Source of the DNA: Bacteroidota bacterium
Lineage (GTDB): Bacteria > Bacteroidota > Ignavibacteria > Ignavibacteriales > Ignavibacteriaceae
Direction: 5' to 3'
NCBI GenBank assembly: GCA_021824565.1
Contig: JAKAKL010000073.1
Location: 1-64,000 of the forward strand
Length of the DNA: 64,000 bases
Position numbers and translations under genes: made by a program. The notes under the pieces are model-generated. The model searched no databases, was not told where the DNA came from, and saw nothing but the letters and a program-made list of their open reading frames with translations. Below are positions 1 to 8,211 of this stretch, one piece after another. Within the stretch, counting starts at the first letter, position 1. Every line of letters begins with the position of its first letter.

Positions 1-116
1 GATATTTTTCCGTTTGTATTTGATGTGTTATTATTCGGCGAGGTGATTGTACTTCGCGAACAACCACTTGCGATTATTACTGTTACTAACAATAAAATTC
101 TTATTATGCGTTTCAT
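1..116 (-). CDS. Partial lipoprotein gene, 5' end only (tandem paralogue)
   Basis: Only the first 38 or so codons are inside the window; the gene runs off the left edge. They encode a lipoprotein signal peptide ending in the lipobox IASGC, followed by a Ser/Asn/Thr-rich linker, identical to the N-terminus of the neighbouring gene at 160-1482. The ATG at 116 has the same strong ribosome-binding site (GGAGG) as its neighbour. The two genes are head to tail on the minus strand with a 43-base gap, so this is the downstream member of a tandem duplication. The rest of the protein cannot be seen; a beta-propeller body like the neighbour's is inferred. Confidence 0.75.
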   Translation of the reverse strand, partial: MKRIIRILLLVTVIIASGCSRSTITSPNNNTSNTNGKI

Positions 117-156
117 CCCGTTCCTCCTAAAATATTGTTTTTATATATAGTGAATT
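1..156. repeat. Direct repeat, left copy (partner 1367-1522)
   Basis: Bases 1-156 match 1367-1522 with only two mismatches (at 128 and 149). The repeat covers the start codon, ribosome-binding site, 5' leader and first codons of two tandem lipoprotein genes. Near-identity in the untranslated leader points to a recent duplication or gene conversion. The left limit is unknown because the window begins inside the repeat. Confidence 0.95.
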
Positions 157-159
157 ACT

Positions 160-1482
160 TTAAAAATTATTAAAACTTAAAAATCCGATAGACTCATTAT
201 TAGGGATACCTTCGTAATCATCTGAGTTATAGTATAGTCTATATCCATTATTAAACTTCCTTAAACACGGGTAAATAGGTTTCCCGGTCCAATAGTTAGA
301 AGCATTAACTTTAGTAAAAAAAGGATTGCCGGGCGACTTACTCCAGTTAAATCCATTTGACGATGTTGCTTTACCAAAACCAAAGTTACCATCCTTATAA
401 TTCATGTATACCATTTCAAATAATCCGTTTTCATATATAACCGTTGGACTATATGCTCCTATTCCTTCCCATTGTTGATCAGCTTTTAAAATTGGATTAC
501 CTGAATACTTTACCCAATTGATTCCATCTGTGGATGTTGCAACATCTGTGCAATATCCAAACGCTGGATTATATGAAGTGTAATAAATATAAAAAGTATT
601 ATTTATTTTAATAATATCAGAGGCATTGATACTATATTCAATATTGTCAGGTTTTATTACAGGGTACGGGTATTTTGTCCAATGTACACCATCTAAAGAA
701 GTAGCGAACCCTATTGAAGCACTAAGATGGGGATCTTTTGCACCGCTATAAAACATTTTAAAAATGCCATTATCTTTGATAACTGGGCCTGCTGTAACTA
801 TTCCTGCATCCCAGCTTGTAGAGTCTCCAGGTAAAAGTACTGGACCGTTACTATTTATCGACCATGTAATTCCGTCTTTCGACGTAGCAAATCCTACATA
901 TGCAAGTCCATTATAATCCTGATACTTAAACCACATTTTTATATTATTATTATCGATCAGTATTTTAGGATTTCCAATTCCATAAGGTCCCCAAACATTG
1001 CTGTTATTAATAAGTACAGGGTTATTGCTATAGTCTATCCATGCTGTGTTCATAGTTCCCCATGTTACATAAATATATATGTTACCTGTTCCATTTCCTG
1101 TCGGCACCAATGTTAAATTTACTGACGTTGTCGTCCCCTCTACTACTTCTACATCTGTTTGGCCGGAATATACCACCACCTCATTGGCATCTTCTGCATT
1201 GACTATTAAATGCCATGTACCTACCGCTACACTGTCAAATGTTATATCTGCTGTTGTGTCTGATCGTAAATCCATGAATCCTTTCAACGTATCAGAACCT
1301 GCTCGGCTTAAGTATGCCATTACTGTGGCTACATTCTGCGGAGCGTTAGTCTTATCTATGCGTAAGGATATTTTTCCGTTTGTATTTGATGTGTTATTAT
1401 TCGGCGAGGTGATTGTACTTCGCGAACAACCACTTGCGATTATTACTGTTACTAACAATAAAATTCTTATTATGCGTTTCAT
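160..1482 (-). CDS. Outer-surface lipoprotein with GH43/GH130-like beta-propeller repeats
   Basis: 440 aa. Residues 1-19 are a lipoprotein signal peptide with lipobox IASGC (lipidated Cys19). Residues about 35-135 look like a small beta-sandwich domain. Residues about 140-440 carry four spaced copies of an ATS-x-[D/N]G-x-x-W motif, each followed by an NPxL/F-type strand, the pattern of five-bladed propellers of the GH43/GH68/GH130 sugar-hydrolase clan. Whether it is catalytic cannot be decided; the acidic catalytic triad was not assigned. ATG at 1482 is preceded by GGGAGGAACGGG, a strong ribosome-binding site. It is tandem with a truncated paralogue at 1-116 and borders a polysaccharide cluster, so glycan binding or trimming at the cell surface is a reasonable inference. 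Confidence 0.8.
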   Translation of the reverse strand: MKRIIRILLLVTVIIASGCSRSTITSPNNNTSNTNGKISLRIDKTNAPQNVATVMAYLSRAGSDTLKGFMDLRSDTTADITFDSVAVGTWHLIVNAEDANEVVVYSGQTDVEVVEGTTTSVNLTLVPTGNGTGNIYIYVTWGTMNTAWIDYSNNPVLINNSNVWGPYGIGNPKILIDNNNIKMWFKYQDYNGLAYVGFATSKDGITWSINSNGPVLLPGDSTSWDAGIVTAGPVIKDNGIFKMFYSGAKDPHLSASIGFATSLDGVHWTKYPYPVIKPDNIEYSINASDIIKINNTFYIYYTSYNPAFGYCTDVATSTDGINWVKYSGNPILKADQQWEGIGAYSPTVIYENGLFEMVYMNYKDGNFGFGKATSSNGFNWSKSPGNPFFTKVNASNYWTGKPIYPCLRKFNNGYRLYYNSDDYEGIPNNESIGFLSFNNF

Positions 1483-1672
1483 CCCGTTCCTCCCAAAATA
1501 TTGTTTTTATATATGGTGAATTTTATAAAAAATAATTTTCATTTACAACTATTTCAGGGGAAAAGATACTTGTCGTTTGGCAATAATTCACATTTTAACT
1601 TGTAAGAACAAATTGACTAACTGCGTATGGGAAAACTATGAAGCGACACTTTTATTGTAGACAATAACTTGA

Positions 1673-2824
1673 TCAATTAAATAATTGCGAGAGATTAGCC
1701 AAATAATTTTCATGTGAATATTTTTTTATCTTATTATATCCCTTATTGCCTAAATTACCCAGCATAGATTCATTTTCTAATAAAGAGCAAATTTTTTCTG
1801 CAATATCGTTTACATCATACGGGTCGAATAATAAACCAGCATCGCTAACTTGTTCCGGAATCGCTAAAATATTCGAAGCGCATACGGGTACTTTAAGAGC
1901 AAACGCTTCATATATTGGAATGCTTATGCTTTCAAATAAGCTCGGCATAATCAGCATCCGGGATAAAAGATATAGATAAGGCAAATCAACATACTCTATA
2001 TAACCCAGAAGTAAAACTTTATCTTTTAAATTCAGCTCAACGATTTTATTGACAACCGACGAATAATTTTTTTGTTTTGAACCGCTGAGAACTAAATGTA
2101 AATCATGATGTTTTACTGTTAGAATTTTGAAGGCTTCGACAAGCTTAATATGATTTTTATGCTGCCAGAATGCTGCCGGATAAAAAATATAATTATCAGG
2201 CAAATTGTATTTCTGCTTTACAGTCAATTTCTGTTCTTCGGTAATTTGAATATTCATAACATTTGCCGGAGGAGGGGCAGGCAAGACGACAATTTTTTTA
2301 TCTTCTATTTTTAAAAACTTTTTAATGTCGTTTTTAACGTAATTCGATTCACATATAATCTTCTGAGCCTTTCGGGACAGAAAACGGGTTGTTACAAATC
2401 TTACTATTCTTTCCTGAAGGGTAAAGAATTCCGGGAAATAATATTCCTGCAAATCGTGAAGAGTTAGAACAAAAGGCTTTACCGCAAAGAACTGTGTGTA
2501 CATTATTACACGCGGAGAAATAAACAAATCAATGTCGTCATAGCAAGATCTTTTTACTTTTTCCAGTAAGGATGTTCTGAGCAACAGTAAAAGTTGAATT
2601 GCTTTTAAAATTCTGACTATTGCATTTGGTTTCGTAGAATTAACTTTTCTAACATCAAGATCGTAAGAATTTATATCACCAGAATTTGAATCTACAAAGA
2701 TTATATATTTATTAGTTTTATCTTTAGCTAAAGCATCAATTAAAGATTGGGTATATTGGTAAACTCCGCCCGCCTCTTTATTCACAAAAGCAAGTATCCC
2801 GATTTTTTTCAATTTACTTTCCAC
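1673..2824 (-). CDS. Glycosyltransferase family 4 (GT-B fold)
   Basis: 383 aa, usual for GT4. The N-terminal half has the GT-B acceptor-domain pattern, with a conserved YQYTQSL segment near residue 18 and an FVLTLHD-like strand near 120. The C-terminal half has the nucleotide-sugar-binding signature: PSLFESISIPIYEAFALK with the E-x7-E pair, then a G-L-L-F-x-P segment. It probably transfers a hexose from an NDP-sugar to a lipid-linked glycan at the cytoplasmic face of the inner membrane. It is the last gene of the minus-strand glycan cluster. The start is GTG at 2824 with no good upstream alternative in frame. The specific sugar cannot be inferred. Confidence 0.88.
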   Translation of the reverse strand: MESKLKKIGILAFVNKEAGGVYQYTQSLIDALAKDKTNKYIIFVDSNSGDINSYDLDVRKVNSTKPNAIVRILKAIQLLLLLRTSLLEKVKRSCYDDIDLFISPRVIMYTQFFAVKPFVLTLHDLQEYYFPEFFTLQERIVRFVTTRFLSRKAQKIICESNYVKNDIKKFLKIEDKKIVVLPAPPPANVMNIQITEEQKLTVKQKYNLPDNYIFYPAAFWQHKNHIKLVEAFKILTVKHHDLHLVLSGSKQKNYSSVVNKIVELNLKDKVLLLGYIEYVDLPYLYLLSRMLIMPSLFESISIPIYEAFALKVPVCASNILAIPEQVSDAGLLFDPYDVNDIAEKICSLLENESMLGNLGNKGYNKIKKYSHENYLANLSQLFN

Positions 2825-2925
2825 CGAACTTTCATTGAATATTTATTCTTTTGACTATTAGTCTAGAATATTTTATTCTTAAATGCTTTAGATTTTTCAT
2901 AATTTGAAAAACATTTCAATTCTGG

Positions 2926-3633
2926 CTAAGTAAAATAAAATATCACTTGACGAGCTACTTTTTCCCTTACCTTTTTTGAACGGTTTGCAACAGGTTTCAA
3001 TATTGTTCTTAGAAAAGAAAGTTTTTTAAGATTCAAGACCTTTATACCATTGAGTCTATAACCACAGTTTTTCATCATATATAGAAATTGGTATTCTAAA
3101 AAATAAACCCCTCCGCTCATAGGAGCGGATATAAAGATAGATGCATTTGGAAAACTTCTCCTTAGATTTTTCAAGGCAATTTCTCTTTCTTCATTCGACA
3201 AATAATAAATGCATTCTAAAAGAATTAATACAGTATCTTTACTATTATCGTCAATATCGTCGATGCTTATTTTTAATAGATCTTTCATAAAATAAGACAC
3301 ATTATTAAATGAACTTGTTTTTTCTTTTGCATATTTTAGTGCAATATCTGAAATATCATTTATATAAATTTTTGCATTTTTATATTTGTTACATAAAAGT
3401 ATACTAAAATCTCCCCTGAATGCTCCAATCTCAATAATGTTTCCACTAAAATCTTGTGGAAGATAATTCAGTATAAAATCTAAAGATTCATTTAGTCTTG
3501 ATTGAATCTTATAATTTTTATAACCCCAAGGGTCATCATTATTCTCGCTATACCATTTATTGAAATCTTCTCTTGTTCTAGGTCTTTGTACTGACCAACT
3601 TTTTATTCTTTTTTGTTTTCGAAATTTAAGCAT
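2926..3633 (-). CDS. Class I SAM-dependent methyltransferase
   Basis: 235 aa. The SAM-binding glycine motif is IIEIGAFRGDFS (about residues 65-76), followed by an acidic strand-2 end (INDIS) and a motif IV-like LILLECIYYLS. N- and C-termini are strongly basic (KFRKQKRIK; RSKKVREKVAR), suggesting membrane or phosphoglycan contact. It follows the glycosyltransferase at 3636 after a 2-base gap, so the two are translationally linked. In this setting it probably methylates a sugar of the surface glycan; the substrate is not visible. Confidence 0.78.
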   Translation of the reverse strand: MLKFRKQKRIKSWSVQRPRTREDFNKWYSENNDDPWGYKNYKIQSRLNESLDFILNYLPQDFSGNIIEIGAFRGDFSILLCNKYKNAKIYINDISDIALKYAKEKTSSFNNVSYFMKDLLKISIDDIDDNSKDTVLILLECIYYLSNEEREIALKNLRRSFPNASIFISAPMSGGVYFLEYQFLYMMKNCGYRLNGIKVLNLKKLSFLRTILKPVANRSKKVREKVARQVIFYFT

Positions 3634-3635
3634 GG

Positions 3636-4568
3636 TTAACCTACTGTCCTTTTTGCTAAATTATATTTAATTAAATTAATTTTAGTCTTAATTTTATTTT
3701 TAAGACTCAAGCTAGCATTATAAAATTTCCTAGATTTTTCGATAATTTCTTTATCCTGCTTAGTACTAAATTTAAATTCAATTTTATTTTCTTCAGATAG
3801 TCTAACATTAAAATAATTAGTAATTCCCGCATGAGTACCGCTAGCATCCATCCCTATATTCAATATTTTGGAATTAACTGGATATATACAGAAAGCGTCA
3901 TTTTTAAAATGATGATAATCAAATCTAATTGACCACGAATCAATCTTTCCGTTCATCTGCGCTCTCAACATTCTTGTCATATCTTTTCCCATAAAATCAA
4001 ATTTTTTTTGAGCGTAAATATAATCATTGAATATTTTGTAATCCCTTATTTCCCAATCCACCTTACTCCAAACTTCTTTCCATGTTGCCCAACCCCACGA
4101 TGCTGCTCTTGTGGGAATTAAATAGGTATCAAATTCAAAATCCCGACTGATCTTAATAGGTGGAGAATAACCCGCTATAGAATAGATATTTTCATAATGT
4201 TCGTAAAAATCTAGTGCTTTATTAAAGTAAGTAAGACAGTCATTAGAACATATAAGATCATCTTCCAAAACAATAGCCTTCCCATATCTATTTATTACTG
4301 AGGTTACTCCTGAAATAATTGCATTAGCAAGACCGAGATTTTTTTCACTATAAGTTATAAAAAGTTTTCTAAAACCTTTGATACTTTTAATGTATCTTCT
4401 TACATCCGCAACATCTTTTTCATCATCATTATTTCTTGCTCCATCGGAAAAAACAAATAACTCTGATTCAATAGCCAATTTGTCTTTACTTAATGCTTCT
4501 ATAGTTTTTTGTGTATGTAAAAGTCTGTTATAGACAAACAATACGACAGGCGCTAACTCATTTGTCAT
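3636..4568 (-). CDS. GT-A-type glycosyltransferase (GT2-like)
   Basis: 310 aa. N-terminal PVVLFVYNR is the first strand and nucleotide-binding loop. LEDDL (residues 101-105) is the DXD-like metal/nucleotide-sugar site. A W-rich stretch follows (RAASWGWATWKEVW), typical of GT-A enzymes that resemble GNT-I/sugar transferase families in polysaccharide clusters. It overlaps the preceding gene by 11 bases, so coupled translation is likely. The role is addition of one sugar residue in repeat-unit assembly; donor and acceptor are unknown. Confidence 0.8.
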   Translation of the reverse strand: MTNELAPVVLFVYNRLLHTQKTIEALSKDKLAIESELFVFSDGARNNDDEKDVADVRRYIKSIKGFRKLFITYSEKNLGLANAIISGVTSVINRYGKAIVLEDDLICSNDCLTYFNKALDFYEHYENIYSIAGYSPPIKISRDFEFDTYLIPTRAASWGWATWKEVWSKVDWEIRDYKIFNDYIYAQKKFDFMGKDMTRMLRAQMNGKIDSWSIRFDYHHFKNDAFCIYPVNSKILNIGMDASGTHAGITNYFNVRLSEENKIEFKFSTKQDKEIIEKSRKFYNASLSLKNKIKTKINLIKYNLAKRTVG

Positions 4569-5838
4569 CTAGTTCCCACATATTTATATCTTCATAAAGT
4601 TTATGCACAAGGAATGAGCTATGATATCTAACATAAGCTTTAGGGAATATCTTAATTATTGAAGCTGCTTTTGCTGCCAACTCTGTCGGGCTTACTTGTT
4701 CAATACTAAATCTTCCAAGGAAAACATCCATCCTATCTTTAAATGATTTTGCGATATCCTGAAGAAAATTATTTTCTCTTGAGGAAGGAAGTATTTCAAT
4801 AAAACCTGCTGAAAGTGCCGTAGGCAAAATCATATTTGAACCGTGGACCCCAATTACTATATGACTTTCGCTGTATACTTTACACCAGTTCTTTTCAGTA
4901 TCAGTATCGGTATTATTTGTTCTTAAGTCATTGATAAAAACAGGATAATTTCCAGTGGTTCCTAATCCAACAACATTGAAAACGGAATTCGGGAGAATTT
5001 TTTTTAAGGCACGAAATGTTTTAACAATCTTTGTATTTTGTCTCAAGACCAAAAAACGTTTAAATAATTTTAATGACGGTTTTTGATTTATTGCTTCTCC
5101 TATAAAAGATGTAAATCTTCCGGAAGTCCAGAGTCGATCCTCTCTATAAATAAAAGTAAAAGTAGGAGTTCTCTTGGCAAAATTTCTAATGTCAAAAGGC
5201 TTAGTCCCTGTAAATTTTTCAATATTAATTTTGCCAAATTCAGGATGTGAGAATGCAATACTAAGATATACCGTAGAGAAGTTCTTTAATTCATTCTTTA
5301 TAAATTTATCAACAGAAACAAACCAGTCTCTGGCTTGTTTTAACTTTATATCTACAGTCCATACTTCACTGACTCCCTCTGGCACAAGCCATTCAAATTG
5401 TTTCGGAATAAGCACAATTACCCCTCTGTCATCATACCTTTCAAGATATTCTTGGGCATTGAACAGTTTTAAGAGAACATGCCCATATAAATAATCAATG
5501 CAATTAAGTAATACAACTTTGTCCTTCTTATTATATATTTTCTTCTGAATTATCACCGGTGTATTATTCTTTTCGACGTATGAATTAATAAGCGATTTTG
5601 AAAACCAATCTATGTTTTCATTACTATATATTTTCAGATTATTTTTGTTAAAGCTGACACGATAAAATAACGCATGTCCGACAGGGAAATCAGAAAAAAA
5701 TTGCAACTTGCAGTTGTTGCAAGTACAGTCTGCCAATATATGAATACCAGGAAAAACGATGTCGGTTATCTCAATGCACGACGACATACATTCCGGACAA
5801 GTAAATTTTTTATAAATATTTGGTTTTAATTCAATCAT
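4558..5838 (-). CDS. GT61/DUF563-like glycosyltransferase with N-terminal zinc ribbon
   Basis: 426 aa. The C-terminal half contains VIGVHGSNMILPTALSAG (about residue 335), resembling the G-x-H-G-A/S-G/N motif of GT61 (DUF563) transferases, followed by a strand ending in EILPSS. The N-terminus holds a compact cysteine cluster, CPEC (14-17), Cys21, then C38, C40 and C43, which looks like a zinc ribbon and is unusual for this family. It overlaps the next gene downstream by 11 bases and the FkbM gene upstream by 8 bases. GT61 assignment is by motif only; a relative of protein-glycan EOGT-like transferases is possible. Confidence 0.62.
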   Translation of the reverse strand: MIELKPNIYKKFTCPECMSSCIEITDIVFPGIHILADCTCNNCKLQFFSDFPVGHALFYRVSFNKNNLKIYSNENIDWFSKSLINSYVEKNNTPVIIQKKIYNKKDKVVLLNCIDYLYGHVLLKLFNAQEYLERYDDRGVIVLIPKQFEWLVPEGVSEVWTVDIKLKQARDWFVSVDKFIKNELKNFSTVYLSIAFSHPEFGKINIEKFTGTKPFDIRNFAKRTPTFTFIYREDRLWTSGRFTSFIGEAINQKPSLKLFKRFLVLRQNTKIVKTFRALKKILPNSVFNVVGLGTTGNYPVFINDLRTNNTDTDTEKNWCKVYSESHIVIGVHGSNMILPTALSAGFIEILPSSRENNFLQDIAKSFKDRMDVFLGRFSIEQVSPTELAAKAASIIKIFPKAYVRYHSSFLVHKLYEDINMWELDDK

Positions 5839-6613
5839 TTATTAAAGCCGGGCTTATTGCCAGATAGTTTGCATATTGAAAATTTTCCATTTTGCTTTCA
5901 TATTCTCTACGCGCAATGCCATTCTTCATAATCTTACAAATAATATATCCTTTATTTGTAAGCATTGTATATAAATCTTTCAAATATGTTCTTGAGTCCT
6001 GGTTTGCACCACCATATTCAAATTGAATAACTTTTATAAAATCCGGCATTAGGAATTTACCAATTCCCTTCAGTACGTTAACTTCATGACCTTCAACATC
6101 AATCTTTAATAAATCAATCTTGGAAATATTATTTTCAGTAATATATTTATCCAATCTAATTAGCTTTATTTTTTCTCTTTTATTAAGTTTCTTATTAATA
6201 TTAGAAAGATCTCTCTCATATAAAGAGGCAAGGGAACTTCCTTCTGTATCATAAAATATTTCTGTTTCTGCTTCTTCATTAGAAAGGCCAAAATTGTTAA
6301 GGAATATTTTGTCTTTTGAAGAAAATTCTTCTTGAATATTTCTAAAACAAGTCGAAAGAGGTTCAAATATATGAAGCTCGATATTTATGTTATTCATCTT
6401 AGATTTCTTCAACAGAAGTTTCGAATAATCTCCCATGTTTGCACCCACGTCAAAGATAACACTCACATCATTCTTCAAATAAATATCTAAGAAAAACTCT
6501 TCGCCATTTGAAGAAAAGACTGCGTTATTATTGTTCTCAAGACGATTAAAAAATGTAAATACGACATCTTTCAATCGCTTCATAAATATTTTTTCTTTTC
6601 TAACTTTTAACAT
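5831..6613 (-). CDS. FkbM family SAM-dependent methyltransferase (copy 1)
   Basis: 260 aa. FDVGANMGDY (54-63) is the SAM-binding motif, IFEP (82-85) the acidic strand-2 end, and LKIDVEGHEVNVLKGI (from 169) the diagnostic FkbM signature. FkbM enzymes O-methylate sugars or polyketides. In this cluster the target is probably a glycan hydroxyl. An internal ATG at codon 11 (MKRLKDVV) is an alternative start. It overlaps the zinc-ribbon GT gene by 8 bases. A second FkbM gene follows upstream at 6670, suggesting two distinct methylated positions. Confidence 0.88.
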   Translation of the reverse strand: MLKVRKEKIFMKRLKDVVFTFFNRLENNNNAVFSSNGEEFFLDIYLKNDVSVIFDVGANMGDYSKLLLKKSKMNNINIELHIFEPLSTCFRNIQEEFSSKDKIFLNNFGLSNEEAETEIFYDTEGSSLASLYERDLSNINKKLNKREKIKLIRLDKYITENNISKIDLLKIDVEGHEVNVLKGIGKFLMPDFIKVIQFEYGGANQDSRTYLKDLYTMLTNKGYIICKIMKNGIARREYESKMENFQYANYLAISPALIND

Positions 6614-6669
6614 TTTTATATTATTATAAGAATATTTTCACAATATTACTACGGAAATACTTGGAAGAT

Positions 6670-7419
6670 TTATTTGGTTCTTATATAAATGTCACCCCAC
6701 AATTCATGGTCATCTATATCACTTATTATCTTAATTATCTCATTTTTTTTTACCCATTTATTTAAAACCAGCATCATAGATTCACCAAGTGAGTAATTTG
6801 CTTCAAAGTCACTAATTTTTTCAAGAATATCCAAACATTCAACGGAATCAGTGAATAATTCTTTTGTGAATTCAAAAGATAGGGCTTTTATTTTGTACGA
6901 AAGACCTCTTAATACGTTTTTCTCGAAACCTTCAACATCAATCTTACAAAAATCCGGTACTCCGAATTCTTCAATTAATTTATCTAAGGTTGTAATTTCT
7001 ATTTTTTGGAATGTGTTCCAATGATAAGCCTTTGAAAATCTGCCTTCTTTCATCCACCTGTCTGACATTGATGATACTACATTTGCTTCATCACAAATAG
7101 ATATTTGTCCCGTTCCTACCTGTTCTCCCAAAGCCTTAGAAACAATTGTTATACTTTTATTATTTGCAAATAATTTTTCTAGGACATTACGACAAAAATT
7201 CTGCGGTTCAATAGCAACAACCTTAGCACCTAGTTTTTCAAAAATATATGTTCTATTGCCTAAATTTGCTCCGACATCAAAACACAAGCTGCTGGGTTTT
7301 ATAAATTGAGAATAGAACTCTTTAGATTTTTTAATTTCTCTTCTGGCAGACAAGGAAAACTTTTTTATAAAATTGTTAGTTTGTACTGAAAGAACGTTTT
7401 CTTTTGATAATATACTCAC
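6670..7419 (-). CDS. FkbM family SAM-dependent methyltransferase (copy 2)
   Basis: About 249 aa from the GTG at 7419; an ATG at 7491 would add 24 residues but would overlap the previous gene by 71 bases, so the GTG, 1 base past that gene's stop codon, is preferred. CFDVGANLGNR is the SAM site, AIEPQ ends strand 2, and CKIDVEGFEKNVLRGL is the FkbM signature. Its sequence is clearly diverged from the FkbM protein at 5831, so this is an old paralogue or separate recruitment rather than a fresh duplicate. Likely role is O-methylation of a glycan sugar. Confidence 0.82.
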   Translation of the reverse strand: MSILSKENVLSVQTNNFIKKFSLSARREIKKSKEFYSQFIKPSSLCFDVGANLGNRTYIFEKLGAKVVAIEPQNFCRNVLEKLFANNKSITIVSKALGEQVGTGQISICDEANVVSSMSDRWMKEGRFSKAYHWNTFQKIEITTLDKLIEEFGVPDFCKIDVEGFEKNVLRGLSYKIKALSFEFTKELFTDSVECLDILEKISDFEANYSLGESMMLVLNKWVKKNEIIKIISDIDDHELWGDIYIRTK

Positions 7420-7420
7420 T

Positions 7421-8200
7421 TTAATTTTTCCATTTGTTTCTAAATAAAAATAGACCTGTCCCGAAACCTTTATCAGGATAATAATGATCATATAAGTTAT
7501 TACTGTAGATATATTTTTCTTCTAATAACTCACAGAATTGGAACTGATTCATTATATACTCTCTAGTAAAAGCCCTATGAGCATTGAAGAATATTTTATT
7601 TTCATTATCAATTGGTACAGAGAATAAAATAGTTCCGTTATCTGCACAGACTCTGATCAGTTCACTAATTGCTTTTGCACTTCCAAGTACATCTATCTCA
7701 TCGCCATATCTGCCTAGCCCTATGTGCTCAACTACGCACAAAGACGAGACAGATTCCAGTGAATGATTCTCGAAAGGTAAATTTAATATAGAACCTTGTT
7801 TGAAAGAAAGATTTTCTAACTCTACTCCTAGAGGGCGAATATCAACCATTGTAGTTGGGACAAATTGAGAGATTATACCCATGGTTTTTACCGAACTTCC
7901 AATATCGTAATGATGTTTCGGCTTTATCTCAAAAATTTTTTTTGCAGCCCATGTGTCTTGAAAGAAGTAAGTTGGCTCAATCGGAGTGTATCTTGTTTTA
8001 TCTTTTAACTGCGGATACAAATAAAAGTTTTTAGGCAGATCTTTATATCTTCTTGATTTTGCTTTATAACTTATATAATCCGAGAAATACCATATCAAAC
8101 TTTTAATAAATCCTACCAAACTTAGATTAAAATATTCTTTCGAGATTATGTAAAAATAATATATGGATAATATGTATTTATTTTCTTTAAATTTTGCCAT
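7421..8200 (-). CDS. DUF268-type SAM-methyltransferase-like protein
   Basis: 259 aa. HHYDIGSSVKTMG is a degenerate SAM-type loop, and LCVVEHIGLGRYGDEID is the hallmark of DUF268 proteins, found in polysaccharide clusters and in nematodes. Overall layout (VDIRP after strand 2, GTILFSVPI as strand 5) is that of a class I methyltransferase. The substrate of the family is not established. The N-terminal 60 residues are aromatic and basic, suggesting membrane association. The stop codon nearly touches the GTG of the FkbM gene, implying one transcript. Confidence 0.75.
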   Translation of the reverse strand: MAKFKENKYILSIYYFYIISKEYFNLSLVGFIKSLIWYFSDYISYKAKSRRYKDLPKNFYLYPQLKDKTRYTPIEPTYFFQDTWAAKKIFEIKPKHHYDIGSSVKTMGIISQFVPTTMVDIRPLGVELENLSFKQGSILNLPFENHSLESVSSLCVVEHIGLGRYGDEIDVLGSAKAISELIRVCADNGTILFSVPIDNENKIFFNAHRAFTREYIMNQFQFCELLEEKYIYSNNLYDHYYPDKGFGTGLFLFRNKWKN

Positions 8201-8211
8201 AAGAGTTTAAT

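Noticed and set aside
1079-1519. 146-codon plus-strand ORF
   Set aside because: Antisense shadow of the lipoprotein gene, with no ribosome-binding site and no recognisable domain.
5174-5494. 106-codon plus-strand ORF antisense to the GT61-like gene
   Set aside because: Shadow frame; the minus-strand gene has family motifs across the same bases.
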